Below are positions 38,000-50,808 of a DNA stretch of 64,000 bases, in pieces (the first letter of the stretch is position 1; each line of letters opens with the position of its first letter). Source of the stretch: Anagrus nilaparvatae (taxonomy: Eukaryota; Arthropoda; Insecta; Hymenoptera; Mymaridae). Location of the stretch: positions 14,464,001-14,528,000 of the forward strand of contig JAKSXM010000137.1 in assembly GCA_022575985.1 (NCBI GenBank), in the 5' to 3' direction. The translations under genes and the position numbers were made by a program. The notes beneath the pieces were generated by a model. The model worked only from the letters and a program-made list of their open reading frames with translations. It was not told the DNA's origin and did no database searches.

Positions 38000-39100
38000 T
38001 ATTAGTTAAATAACCAAGCAAATTATAATTACCAAAATATTTTCCCCTTTTGTAATTTTATCCTTGATACATTCTCCCTTGTAAATCTTTTTCTTTTTAC
38101 GTGTCCCCCATAAACGCTATTAAATAATTAAAAACAAAATTTCAACAAATCACCTATTGTAAGGAAAAACTATTTGCATGCATTTTTATTTTTATTGATG
38201 TTGACTTCGCCTTAATATCCCCACGAGAGACTTAACGTTATCGACCCAAAATGGACACCTATTTTCGGGAGTAGTTTCATCTTATTTTTATGAAAAAAAC
38301 TGTACCACAAGCCTTACACCCACATAACCTATAAGGAAGTGGTATATAATAAAAAAACAACACGTCAAGCCTTACACTCACAAAAGCTACATTCACTGAT
38401 AAAGTTACCCAAATAGTACTTTTCTAAAAACAGATTAATCTATAAATATAAATATTATTATTATTATTATCTAGGTGGAAAAAACAGAATTTTACCCATT
38501 TTTGTTTCACCTTTACTCTTTTTCCTAAAAAAATTAAGCGTACAATAAGCATTAAAAACAAAAAATTTAATGATTCTTCTTTTCTAGAATGTTAAAATAT
38601 TATAAAATTCACTGGCCTTAAGTAGTCCCTGCGGTACTTTTGCTTAGGGGCTCGCAAACCCTAGAGCCACCCCTGTATCTAAGTTTATTAACACTTACAT
38701 AATTTTTCTATTCTTAAAACTATTTTGGCTTTATATTTATACCTTGTGAATTAAAATAATTAAATATTTCTTAGTGTTATTGCACTTTTAATGTTTGCAG
38801 ACTTGTTAATTTTTATTGTGAACTTGAACTATATAATTATATATCCGAAAATTTTCTGATGAGTTAATTAAAAACATATTAGCATTGCTCTATATCACTT
38901 AAAATTCCAATGAAATAATTTTGATTAGATTTAAATTAACTTCCTATATAATAATAACAATGATAATATAATCTGATACATACATGAAATATTAGTAATG
39001 TTAACAAGATATATATCTACAAAGTTGTATGAGAACCATTTTGTTGAAAACCGCATGTTTTAGGGCTAGTTGGCAATTTTCCAATTATTTTAAATATTTT
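38000..39100. other. Intergenic, no gene seen
   Basis: AT-rich between two foldbacks, with closed frames. A short sequence at 37965-38000 (CTGTTAGGCTGCTCTGCTTG) is shared with 18880-18910. Confidence 0.4.
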
Positions 39101-39104
39101 ATAT

Positions 39105-40588
39105 ATATGGGCGATTATTTCTCAACCCGGCCACCCCCCTCTGTCCAAAAATGGTGGCAACTTTAAAAGATTTTGGTTTTCTCAAATTGACTGGAAAAGG
39201 GTCTAGTTTTTTATTCTCATTGGCCTTTTCAACTCTGTAAATCTACTGTGCCCATTTTAGGCACTGAGCGGCGGCAGGTCGACATTTTAAAAACAGAAAA
39301 ATTGAAATAAAAGTAGATTAACGGTAAGTTTTTTGAAATTTTTTTCTCTTAAAAGTTGTTATTTATTAAAACAAAGAAAATGAGACCACTTACGTGGTAA
39401 TTGGTTGATTTCTTAAAAAGTTTTGTAGGTGCTATGTAGTTTTTAAAAATGGGTTAAAAACGGCTACTTTGACTGATGATATCTCTGAAGCTAAATATCC
39501 AAAATAAAAAAGTTTTAGTGCAAAATGGTAGTCTTTTGATACATAATAAGTGTGCCAAATATCAGAAGATTTGATCGAGTACTTTCGGATTTAGCAATTT
39601 TCGGGTATTAATTCTCTTTAAGGTATTAGGATAGTGAAAATTTTTGATAACAGAATTGAATGAAACTTATAAAATATAAAGATAAAGTCTTTAAAAAATG
39701 AAATAAACTTTCTTTTACAACTTTGGTTGCCTAATTATTATTTAATCAAGAAAAAAGAGTAGGTAGTTTAACATTGCTCTTATGGAAAATCATCTTTGGA
39801 GCTTGGGAAAAGTATGATTGCGATTACACAGATTAATGAAACTTAAATATATGGTAAATAAAAGCTCAAAGATTATATTTCCAATTTGTTTTACTTGTTT
39901 CATTGCAGAATTATTAAATAATTAAATAAAAAGTATGTAAATAACCTAGTATTATACTAATACATATACGATTTTACATATGTATGTAGCGCCGATAATT
40001 CAGAAATCGAAAAAAAATACCAACAAAATGGCGTATCACTATCCTAATACCTTAAAAAATGGGTCAAAATTTGTTTCAGAATTACCCTTAAAATTGCTAA
40101 ATCCGAAACTACTCAATCAAATCCCCTGTCATTTGGCACACTTATTGTGTATCAAAAGACTAGCATTTTGCTCTAAAACTTTTTTATTTTGGATATGTAG
40201 GTTCAGAGATATCATCAGTCAAAGTAGCCGTTTTTTACCTATTTTTAAAAACTACATAGCACCCATAAAACTTTTTAAGGAATCAACCAATTATCACGCA
40301 AGTGGTCTCATTTTCTTTGTTTTAATAAATAACAACTTTTAAGAGAAAAAAATTTCAAAAAACTTACCTTTAATCTAATTTTATTTCAATTTTTCTGTTT
40401 TTAAAATGTCGACCTGCTGCCGCTCAGTGCCTAAAATGGGCACAGTAGAATTACAGAGTTGAAAAGGCCAATGAGAATAAAAAACTAGACCCTTTTCCAG
40501 TCAATTTGAGAAAACCAAAATTTTTTTAAGTTGCCACCATTTTTGGACAGAGGGGGGTGGCCGGGTTGAGAAATAATCGCCCATATAT
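39105..40588. mobile_element. 1.5-kb foldback element
   Basis: Inverted arms begin ATATGGGCGATTATTTCTCA on the left, with the mirror at 40569-40587. They run about 530 bp and include CTGAGCGGCGGCAGGTCGAC on the left and its inverse on the right, with a spacer of roughly 390 bp. The 120-codon frame at 39980-40342 lies in the right arm and has no recognisable domain. Confidence 0.85.
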
Positions 40589-40599
40589 TAATTTTTTAT

Positions 40600-41700
40600 A
40601 AAGTATATATAATATATTTAAATTTCATTTCAAAATATGTTTATGACAATTTATAGATTGAAATAAATTTTAATTAAATTATAATACTATAAATGTGTTA
40701 AACAAATTTAAACATGTTTAAAAGATTGACTTTGATTTAATTTTTATAATTTTTGTAAGATCATGAATAACTTACTACTTTATATATTTGAAAATTTATT
40801 TATGTGGCTGTAAGTGCAAATTTTGGGCTTTTGTAACTAAAGGTCCACCAATTTACATAAAACCGATGTCAAAATAAAGAAAAACATTCTGCGGGTGACG
40901 TAAGATATAGTTTTGTGATTCAGCTATTATACTATTAGAGATATTCAATTTTTACTGTTTTTGGGAAAACTAAAATTTTTTGGAAATTTCGTTACAAAGT
41001 GAAATATCTAAAAAATATGATACGGTCGCAATTGGTATTGCAGAATAAACTTAGGATTGATTGAGATCTTTGTTATAGTGGTAAAAAATTATTTTTTTCA
41101 AGGAACACCGGAAATGTACCAAAGGGAAATGTCGGAAAATACTAATTGTAAAAAATCAATAGTCGCACATATTAGGGAAACAAATTGAAGATTATGCATT
41201 AACTTCACTAACATAGAAAAATGTTTTTTTTAAACAGACCAGGGGAGAGAAGCCCCTCCTCTAAACTATGCTAGAATTATAAATATATATATATATAGTT
41301 GGGTTATAAAATAGGAATTTTATGAAGTTTGTTTTGTTGTTTTGTTTGAATTTCATGATAAATAAATTTACATCATAAAGTAACTTAAAAGTACTCAAGA
41401 CTTTGTCTTACAAGTTTTTAATGTTAGTATTATTTATAAAAGTTTCAGATTTACTTTAAATATAGGTTAGTATAAAAGATTTAAGATTTTGTTAAATTGA
41501 ATATTTACAAATTTAATTATTTCGCCAATTGATGACACGTAAAAAAACCTAGGCTGTAGATCGTACTTTAATCTTAAAAAGGAGTCCTACATGGCTGCTT
41601 GAATTGTTTAGAATTTCAAACAAAGCATCCTTCGAAGCATCTTTACCATGTATTTTAGAACTTCAAAATGCGAGAGTGGTTTCTTTGTGTGTTTAGATTA
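40600..41700. other. Intergenic, no gene seen
   Basis: AT-rich with no splice-paired coding stretch and no repeat structure that I could define. Confidence 0.4.
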
Positions 41701-41716
41701 CTCAAAATCTGTTTCA

Positions 41717-42270
41717 CTAGTAGAGGAAATCATTACATTAGAATGAGGTAATTAGCGGTTTTCCACCAACACTTAACAGTGACCTCAATCTCTCTGAAAT
41801 TCGCTTCAGTGCTATCTTAGCCAAAAAGTTGCATTTATACTTTTTGGACGAAGCCCCATCGGGGTTAGTTTGCTCCTTCTTGGGGGTGAATCTAAATTTT
41901 ACAAAAAGCGATTGGAATCGATTAATTTTTTTATTCTAAAACGAAAAAGTTAATATGAATTTTTTAAATGCACCGTTTTCAAGTTACAGTTCTTGAAACT
42001 TTGATTTTTTTGAATAAAATACTTAGAGTAAGATATTCACCTTTTTATTTTATAATGCCTAAAATAATTGTTTCCAGTCACTTTTTCAACATTTTTCTTT
42101 TGCCCCCTCAAAAAAGAGGCAAACCCACCCCAATAAGGCTTTGTCAAAAAATTTTAAACGCCACAACTTTTTGGCTAAGGTTGTAATGAAGCGAATTTCA
42201 CATAAATTTAGGTCATTTTTTGGTATTGGTGAAAAACTGGAAGGATTTTTAATGATTTCCTCTACTACAC
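41717..42270. mobile_element. ~550-bp foldback element
   Basis: TAGTAGAGGAAATCATTA on the left and AATGATTTCCTCTACTA on the right. The inner blocks (TTAGCCAAAAAGTTGC, GGCTAAGGTTG, GCAAACCCACCCC against GGGGTTAGTTTGC) also pair in inverted order. The frame at 41968-42186 lies inside it and is not a gene. Confidence 0.7.
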
Positions 42271-42902
42271 TGTCGAAATGAAATCATATTCTGTTATCTC
42301 CAAAGGGTACGCAACACCTTTAATTTGGGTAGTGATGGTCATTTCACTTTGCGGGTATTTTAAAACCAGATATTCGTCAGAATTTTATGAAATTTTTTTC
42401 ATCGGTTTTACACATTTTCTCTATTAAATAAAAAAAATATTTACCATAAATAATAAAATGAACCCGTATAGAATAAAATAAAAAAAAAATTTTAATTACT
42501 ATTAATTTTTACCTCGGTCTCTTACCTATTTACTTAATATAAAAACAACACTTTTAATTAACCTGGTTTTATATTAATGATAAAAATACTATTTAGTGTA
42601 TACTATTATAAAAAAAAACGACAAAATCTTCTTTCATCTTTATATACTGTTTTTCATAATAAACGTATCGTTATATGTAGAGTTTTGTAAATTTTATTCC
42701 AAAGTTGGCAAATTATCAAACAAATTGTTAGACATGGTTTTTATGCATTTATTGCATGTACGTATATATGTTGAATAAAAATAAAAAAGGATTTTTTTGT
42801 GAAGAAAATGAAAGTGGGGTAAAATAAAATTTTTAAATATTGATAATAATTAAGTACAAGGATAAAATTTTATACCAAATATTTTTTTTTAAGATTTAGG
42901 TA

Positions 42903-43294
42903 CACTGTAAAAAGTAACTTCCTTAGATAAACAAAAAAAATTGAATGTTTTCGAAAAATTAGTGAATTTTCAAAAATTTATAAATTTACTAAATTTAGTA
43001 TATTATCGAAAAATTCGAGAATTCTCGATTTTTTTTTGTGAATTTACGAAAAAAGTTGTCAATTCACAACTATTTTTCGGAAATTTACTTTGTAAATTTA
43101 CTTTGTAAATGCTTTGTAAATGCTTTGCGAATTCACAAAAAAAAATTGAGAATACTCTAATTTTTAGTTAATATACTAATTTTAGTAAATTTACGATTTT
43201 TTTCGAATATTTACAATTTTTTTTGAAAATTTACTAATTTTTCGAAAAAGATCTAATTTTTTTGTTAATATAAGGAAGTTACTTTTTACAGTGT
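42903..43294. mobile_element. 392-bp MITE, CACTGTAAAAAG ends, TA duplication
   Basis: CACTGTAAAAAGTAACTTCC on the left and its inverse ending at 43294, with TA flanking both ends. The interior is a mirrored series of TTTACTAAATTT-like blocks, so nearly the whole element folds on itself. Confidence 0.8.
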
Positions 43295-43299
43295 ATGTA

Positions 43300-44670
43300 A
43301 CAGAATGTAACAAAATTTTTCAGATTTAGATCATACTTAATTTTTGTTATTTAGTTAGCTTATTTACAAATTTCTAGAGAGAACTTTTTAGGGTACAATT
43401 TTTGAACATTTACTGATATTTAATAAATTAGATTATTTTGTTCATAAGATTTGCGTTTAAATTTTATAATCTTGATATTCAAAATTATTTAAAATATATA
43501 TTTTTTTTAATTGAAGTAAATTAACAATAGCCCTTATTATTAATATTTACTTTATGAATAAATAATAAAGAAATCATAAAAATCAAAGTATTTCATAAAA
43601 GAAAACGTCAATTAATAAGAAACAAAAGTCCTTAGAATTCAAATTTATTGATTTTTCTTTTTTGTTATTAAATTATGTACAGTTGTCAATATAAAAAATA
43701 AGTAAATGAGATTTTTTATGTTTTATTAAAAAAATGTATTATTTTGTAGATTATAAAAATGTGGCTTCTTTTTATATAAAACAATAAGCTTTTGTAATAA
43801 AAGAATCTAAAAATAAATGAAAGCCAATTTTTTAATTTTTTGGGTTATTCAGTAAATGGAATAAACATTTTTTAATTTACTGCTTAAATTACAATGTTTA
43901 ACAAAAATTGGTTCCAAGTTTCAAAAAATCCTTTCCTACCATCATTTTTTGAATTTGAAAAAATACTAATTTTATTGCAAAAAAGCCAAATATTTATTTA
44001 TTTTTATCATTATAGCACAATATTTACTTATATTTTTTATATTCTTAGAAATTTTCTGTGGAATAATAATAATTATAAAAATAGAAAAAAAAAATAATTT
44101 TATAAAATATTTATATTCTATACATGATTGGCATTTACTTAATTAAAGAAAAATAAATAAAATATTTTCAAGGTAATTTGATATTTAATTATAAATTTAT
44201 ACCAAAGTATCAAAATTTTATACGTGCTTGCTTATATAGCTCATTAATATGATAAGCTTTTTTTAATTGGAAATATAGAACTTTTATTTTTGTATTATTT
44301 TTTTTAATGAAAATTTAATAAATTAAAAAAAAAATATTCAGAAAATTTATATTTAAAAAATTAAGGTTAAATTTTCAACAAAAAAATTCTTCGAGCAAAA
44401 ATACTATAAAAAGACCCAAAACCACAGTTTTGAATCCGCCAAAGTCTTGGCAATGTTGCCATTTTCTTGGATTTTCAATTTTTTGTTAACATTTTCTGAA
44501 AATTAGGTTTTTTCAAAAAAGTCGGATTTTAACCTGCACTGCCCCTACTAGCATGATTGAATTGGACATGAAGGATCTTCATGCATAAAATATATTTAAT
44601 TATCCACAGTAAGAAAAAACAATTATTTTATATAATAAATTGAATTCTTTTAAAATTTCGTATTACTTTT
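43300..44670. other. AT-rich stretch before the protease pair, no gene seen
   Basis: No signal-peptide exon for the following protease-like gene could be found. The frame at 43894-44097 is low complexity. Confidence 0.4.
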
Positions 44671-44673
44671 CAG

Positions 44674-45445
44674 GTATTCAACAAAGTGAATCTGTTTTTG
44701 GTAGTAAACCTGGTGATTTTCAAGAACTCTCATTCATTGTTGCAATATTAAACGAAACTGATAATAAATTTTTATGCTCTGGTACTCTTATTACTGAAGA
44801 CACTGTTTTAACTACAGCACCATGTGTTACACATGATACAGAAATATTAGTTTTAATAAAATGAGAACAAGAAAATGACACTAATGAAAATAAAGATCAA
44901 ATTTTTGATGTTGTAAACGTGATGCGAGAAAATCAGTTAAATTCACAACTTTATAGCGACTTAGCTATTTTGAAGGTAGAGAAAAATTTTTTTATATAAA
45001 AATAAAACTTGCCAAGGAAAAATTGACACATGAATTTTTTATTTTAAAAAGCTTTCAGAAAGTTTAACTTTAACTTCAATATTGGATACTGTCGGAAATT
45101 ATGTCAAATAAATTACATGCGCCAGATGTTTGTACAGTTATATGGATTAAGTTGGTTTAATAGTGAAAATAATCAATTTAATGAAATTTCATTAAGAAAA
45201 CTTGAAGTTCGGATATTAAATTATCAATTATGTGAAGATATTCTTAAAGCATCTGGCGAAGTAAATTATAAATTATGCACTTTAGAAAGACCTAATAATG
45301 AATTAGATTTTAATAATGTAAGTCAAAATATAATAAAAACAAAGCATATTTACACTTAGCAATGATTATTTTATAGGTTAATCGTGGAGGTCCATTATTA
45401 AAAAATGGAATCTTAGTTGGTATCATTACTGGAAACACAATTTAA
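44674..45445 (+). pseudogene. Chymotrypsin-like serine protease homologue 1, degenerate
   Basis: Three exon-like pieces: 44674-44975, 45052-45317 and 45377-45445, with fitting GT..AG borders. Trypsin-fold landmarks are in order: FIVAILNE, LCSGTLITEDTVLTTAPCV (the usual TAAHC, with His replaced by Pro), SDLAILK (Asp region), QLYGLSW (TGWG position), and VNRGGPLLKNGILVGIITGN (GDSGGPL position, with the catalytic Ser absent). Lesions are TGA at 44862, a frame change in exon 2 (TAA after GNYVK, then the next frame continues) and TAA at 45443. It therefore cannot make a protease and probably makes no full protein. It is a tandem relative of the copy at 47182-47953. No N-terminal secretion signal was found. 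Confidence 0.75.
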
Positions 45446-45635
45446 AATGAAAATTTATTCATGTAAATATTTATAAAAAAATGAATTTCATTAATCACTA
45501 TTTTAATGAAAATCAATTAAAATTTTTGAATAAGATTGTCTAATTTAAATTAAATTTTTTGTAGCTGCAGAAATATCTATTTGTTTAACAAGAGAAAAAA
45601 ATTGGATTTGGCTTTCAATGCAGTTGTATGCACGA

Positions 45636-46107
45636 GTGAGCGTAGTAATACAGGCCCCAGCTATACTAATCACGACCAGAAATTAAATTTCTTTTTCCCA
45701 GGATAAAAATAGGTGGTATTTAAATTTTGTGACCCGCTGAACACGAATCCGGGGTCCATTTTGCGAATTTCATGGCCAATTTTTTGTTATTAACAAATTA
45801 TTGGCCAATTTTGCAATAATTTGTTAATAACAAAAAGTTGACAAATTAATATTAGTCCGTAAAGACCGATAAATACTATTTATCATAAAAAGTTGACAAT
45901 TTGTTAATAACAAATTATTGGCCAATTTTGCAATAATTTTTTAATAACAAAAAGTTGACCACGAAATTCGTAAAATGGACCCCGGATTCGTGTTCAGCGG
46001 GTCAAAAAACATAAATACCACCTATTTTTATCCTCAGAAAAAGAAATTTAATTTTTTAATTTTTGGGCGTGATTTGTATGGCTGGCGCCTAGACATAGCG
46101 AACGAGT
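45636..46107. mobile_element. ~470-bp foldback element between the protease copies
   Basis: CACGAGTGAGCG.. on the left and ..TAGCGAACGAGT on the right. The inner blocks TAGGTGGTATTTA and TAAATACCACCTA, and GACCCGCTGAACACGAATCC and its inverse, pair. The centre repeats TTGTTAATAACAAA. It carries the shared module twice. Confidence 0.75.
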
Positions 46108-46664
46108 AAAATTTCCTACATTTTTTCCCGTTATCAACACACAAATTTTCATTAAAAGCGAAAAAAGATCGCCCGAAAGTAAGAAAGTAGAACTTATTTG
46201 AAAAAAATTAAAAATAATTATTGTGATATACGTTTTGTTTTAAATTTATGTACTTTTATGAAATATATTCGATAAATTTTAACAAAATATAGTAATAAAT
46301 ATTTTATTCAACTTTTGTAAGATAAAGTGTATTCTAAATAGATGGGAATTTATATTATCAAAATTTAGTTCGTATATCTGTCAGTCATTTTAAAATGTTG
46401 ATTGAATTTTCAAGCGTAGGCAACCAACAGACTGAAATGACTGAAAATACACCCAAAAAATAAAATTTTTAATTTATAGCCCAATTAATCACTCCTAATA
46501 AATATTAGCATTTATATAAATCTTGAGTCATGTATCTATTTATTAGGTTTAATGTTATTAAGCCATTGTAAAAATAATTAAAAATTTATTGATTCATTAA
46601 ATAAGGCTTAAGATAATTAATTGCAGCAAGTATTCATGATTATTTTTTTTTTATCTTTTCGCAG

Positions 46665-46771
46665 CAGAGCCTGCTGAACAGCCTGATGCAACTGAAAATC
46701 CTTTATTAAATGAAATTGAAGAGATTATAGAAACAACCTTCGATGATAATGTAATAAATGAATATAAATAA
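46665..46771 (+). CDS. Candidate acidic terminal exon
   Basis: A strong acceptor (TTTTATCTTTTCGCAG) precedes an open frame of 34 codons from 46667, EPAEQPDATENPLLNEIEE then IIETTFDDNVINEYK and TAA. AATAAATT-type signals follow. The composition is strongly acidic and unlike the surrounding noise. It lies between the two protease homologues and could be the C-terminal tail of the first copy or belong to another gene. Upstream exons were not identified. Confidence 0.35.
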
Positions 46772-47181
46772 ATTTAAATATACGTAAAAATAAATTAATG
46801 AAAATTACTAATATTTTTATCCTGAGTGTATTATAGTATAGCCGTAGTTCAAATAATGCCATTTATATACTATGCAAAAATCATTTCTCTTTCGAGAAAA
46901 TTTAACGCCATCTAGTCGTCAAAAATAAATAAATTTTTATTTACAGTTTTATTGGTATTAAAATGACTTTTTCAGAAAATATATAGTTAATTACAAATTT
47001 TAACAATGAATAATACTTATTGTTAGTAAACAAAAAGATAACAAAAGTTTTTCACAAAAAGTGTATTTAAAAAATTTTAATAAAAAAGATTACTCTTACA
47101 ACTTAAATTTTACGATCTTTACCTTTATAAAAATTTTCAAATATTCATTACCCATTCATTTATATTAAAGTTGCTTAATTT

Positions 47182-47953
47182 ACTTAATCATTAATTGGTG
47201 GCATAATAGCAAATATTAAAGATTATCCATTCGTTGTTTCAATAATTAACAAAAATGGTAAATTTATCTGTGCTGGTACTTTAATAACTGAAGACAGTGT
47301 TTTAACTGCAGCTTCAAAAAATATCTATTTTAATAAAACGTTATGAAGAAATCAATCAAACTATTGATGTTAAGTATAATATTAGAGAAATGAATTTGAA
47401 CCCACCGTTAGATAATGAATTGGTTTGCAAGAAAATTTTAAATTATTTATTTTGGTTTTTAATGAAGAATTTTAATAGCTTTCATAAAGTTGATAAAGTT
47501 GATAAAGTAGCCTTTGCGTCAAAAAATGATTCTTTTATTGGGCTAAGTTGGATTGGAGAAGATTTAACTAGACAACATTTCAGAAAATTGGTTCTGAGAA
47601 AACTTTAAGTAAAATTAATGTATTATTAATTACCAATATTAGAAATTTATTTAATGAAAAAATTAAAAATTTATGTACTGAAGCATCACCAAACGATTTT
47701 TGTATTGTAAGCTTATAAAATTTTAATAACTTTTTTTTATTGGCAACAAACATGAAACATTTTATATTTATTGAAAAATTTATTATTTCAGCGCGATGTA
47801 GGAGGTCCGTTAATATTTAATTGGATATTAATAGGTATTATAACTGGTAATATTTTAGAATCTGAAAATGTATTTATTGATATTCATGTTAATATTTATC
47901 AAAAAATTGAATTTATTTATCAAAATACTGATAAACAATTAAAATTTATTTGA
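47182..47953 (+). pseudogene. Chymotrypsin-like serine protease homologue 2, degenerate
   Basis: Two exon-like pieces, about 47182-47709 and 47792-47953. IGGIIANIKDYPFVVSI matches the mature protease N-terminus (IVGG). CAGTLITEDSVLTAAS follows, with the TAAHC His lost. FIGLSWIGED occupies the TGWG position, and CI/RDVGGPLIFNWILIGIITGN occupies GDSGGPL, with catalytic Ser replaced by Val. The frame changes near 47340 and again near 47600, and a TGA ends the first frame at about 47344. The last exon (47792-47953) is intact and ends in TGA. Family knowledge says such histidine- and serine-less homologues are non-catalytic, and here frameshifts argue for a pseudogene as well. Confidence 0.75.
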
Positions 47954-47959
47954 ATGAAA

Positions 47960-49590
47960 AACAAAAATGTAAAAATTTTAAAATTAATAATAAAATTATT
48001 TTTATATTTGGAGCTTTTAATGTCAATTTGGTTACTTAAAATTAATATATTTTAAAATGGTTTTAAATTGCTTTGTATTTAATTATAAATAATCAATTTC
48101 TCGTCTTATTTATTGAATAATTGAAAAATTGCTAAATGAAAATAGTATTTAAATCTAAAAGTGTCCTAAAAAATTGATCCTTTTTGACAATGGCAGTGGT
48201 TATAATTTTAGTATATAAAGAGAAAAATTAGGGGGAAATGAATTAAAAGCAGAAATATGGCCAAACTTAGCATTTAATACTTTTGGAATATTTTCTTAAA
48301 TTTACTTTAAAAACTCCTGGAAAAATTCTGGAATTACAAATTACTTTTTAACTTCTTAAATAGCTGATTTTATGTCGCAAAATAAAATTTTTTTGCTGTA
48401 ATTATTTTAAACCAAAATTGTTACCATTTTGCCATAAAAGAATTTTTTACACTGCTTAACACATACACAAATATTTTTAGCCTTTAATGAACTAATTCTA
48501 TTCAATAATAAAAGAAATTCATTTTATCAATAACAAAAGTAAGATTAATATTTCACTTATGAATTAACATTGCCTTATTTACCTTTAAATATTTGCAAGA
48601 TGCAGGGACATTAAGGGTCTAGGGTACTCTTCTTTAAATCATCTTTGAAACTGATAAAAAAATTATTCACTGTGGACATAAAAGCTCCATTTACGTAAAA
48701 TGCTCCATATATACTCATGAAACCATTTATGTAAATAATTCTCAGTATTATTTATAAAATAAAAAAATATATTAAATTTGATATGTTTATACCTATTTTT
48801 TTTAAAAAAAGCTTTATATTTTTCCTGTCAGTTATAATATGAAATTTCATATTTGTTTTTTGTTTAATTCAAAAAATAAAGGGGATTTACTTTTTTTATA
48901 AAACATAAAAAATTTTTGCTTGAAATTAAAAATAAAATAATAAAATATTTCATATATTTTTCGTATTATATTATTATTTAAAAAGTTACAAGTTGAAAAA
49001 AAATCGTTATCGTTTATTACAACATTTTTCAAAACTCATTAATTAAAAAAAATTCTGCTCTTTGTTTTCAAGCTAATAGGGAAATTATTTTAAATGAATA
49101 GTTTACAGAAGCTAAAAAACCTAAATCAACTGAAAGTTCCTAAAGAAGTTCAAACGAAGATTTGGAACCTAAATACAATCACTTTTTCTGAACCTGAAAA
49201 CTTCAGTCAGAGCTTCTAAATCTATAATTTACAAAACTTACTTATTCATATTCTTACTCATATACGCTAATTATTTTGGCTGTGTATTAATTTAAAGCAT
49301 TGTTCTTTCAAACGTAAATTTTACATTATTTGTATTCACGTTTGAGATAAAAACATTTAGGAAAATTCTCTTGTTATTTTAATGTGACTCGTGTTCTAGA
49401 AATTCCAATACAAAAATAAACAATAAAATTTCAAACAAAATAATATTTTTAAAGTCAACTAAAAAAAAAAAATAAATATTAATCAAAACTTTTTTCGCTT
49501 ATCATTTTCATGAAAAAATAATCTATCCATCTATACTTGGTAACACAAATAATTTTTTTTTTGTTACACAAAGTAAACTCGTGTGTTATA
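47960..49590. other. Intergenic, no clear gene
   Basis: AT-rich. A 41-codon plus-strand frame starting at ATG 49094 (MNSLQKLKNLNQLKVPKEV..) is of better composition than its surroundings but unsupported by any motif. Confidence 0.35.
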
Positions 49591-49604
49591 TTATAAAAAC
49601 TTAC

Positions 49605-49694
49605 ACTTATTTTTCTAATCTCAACGTCAATCTTGCTCGTAAGTCTTCTAAGTCTTCCATATTCATGGCTATATTTTTTTTCGACGTCCATCAT
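49605..49694 (-). CDS. Candidate first coding exon, family unknown
   Basis: From ATG at 49694 the minus strand reads 30 codons (MMDVEKKYSHEYGRLRRLTS, KIDVEIRKIS) up to a consensus donor GTAAGTTTT at 49604. Codon use and charge pattern stand out from the flanking A/T runs. The second half is basic and possibly helical. No following exon could be matched downstream (below 49600), so this may be a true first exon of a gene continuing to the left, or chance. Confidence 0.25.
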
Positions 49695-49759
49695 TTTACA
49701 AAAAAAAATAACATTAAAATGATTTATTGTTAAAAATGTCAATTTTTTTATTTTTTTAC

Positions 49760-50800
49760 ATTATTTAGGTCAATTTCATTTTATGTATTCAAAAAAATGA
49801 ACAATAAAAAAATTTTTTTTTGGATACATCAGACGACAAAAATTTTATAGGTTAAAATGCCAAATCTATTAAAAATTATATATTTTGTACGTGCCAAAAA
49901 AGAAAAATTTAATAGTTTATGTATTGTTTTATTTTTATCACTTTTTTCTTTTGCTACTTTATTTAAGCAAAGTCCAAAAAAATAATAATTTTTTTACAGT
50001 ATCTTGTTAAATTTTAGTTCTCTGTCACTTCACATAATTAAACTAACATTTTTTAATAAACATATAAACACAATTTTTAATTTTCTTTAAAAATGTCACA
50101 AAATATTAAAAAATAATATTTATCAAAATTTTTCTTGTAATTATTCATTTTTCTTTAATTGTCACAACATGCTAATAATACATACTAATAGTTGAAATGA
50201 AAAAAAATTTTTTGTTATTTATAGATATTTTGGCTATATGACTTAACTAAGAGATGGTCACTAGTATAACTAAAGATATTTAAGACAACGAGAAAATATT
50301 TTAATAGATGTTAGCTTTTTTTGGGTAGTTCATTATGTTTTATATAGTATTGTGTCTATGTAATGTTTTTTAGTAAAAAGCCTTTTTATTTTTAATTAAA
50401 TTTTTTTTTTACAATTTTAGGGTGCCAAAAACATTATTGCTATAAATTATAATTTTGAAAACTTTTTTTAGAACAAATCGGTTTAGTTTTAAATAAAAAG
50501 TTTATTGTTTCAACTAGGGCAGTCCTTCTTTATTTGTCGTAATTTTTCCATTTTCGTAGTAGATCGTCAAAGGAAAACATCGCATATGCATATGAAATAT
50601 TTTCAAAAAGTTTATCTTTTATTTTTCCTTGTAACCAATTAGCGCCTAATCGATCATTCTTGGACAGATGTATTTTTATATAAAAAAAATTAAATATTTT
50701 GGGCTAAATATGTCACCTAGTAGACAATAAATTTGGGTCGCTCTTTGCATTTCTATAGTTAATTTTTATGCATAACCCCCTGATAATGCGTTATCCACCT
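49760..50800. other. AT-rich, no gene seen
   Basis: Homopolymer-rich, closed frames, no inverted repeat that I could define. Confidence 0.4.
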
Positions 50801-50808
50801 CTAATGTA

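Noticed and set aside
39980..40342. 120-codon plus-strand frame
   Set aside because: Lies within the right arm of a foldback element and mirrors the left arm, with no domain.
49094..49219. 41-codon plus-strand small ORF
   Set aside because: Composition is reasonable but no start context, homology or neighbour supports it.
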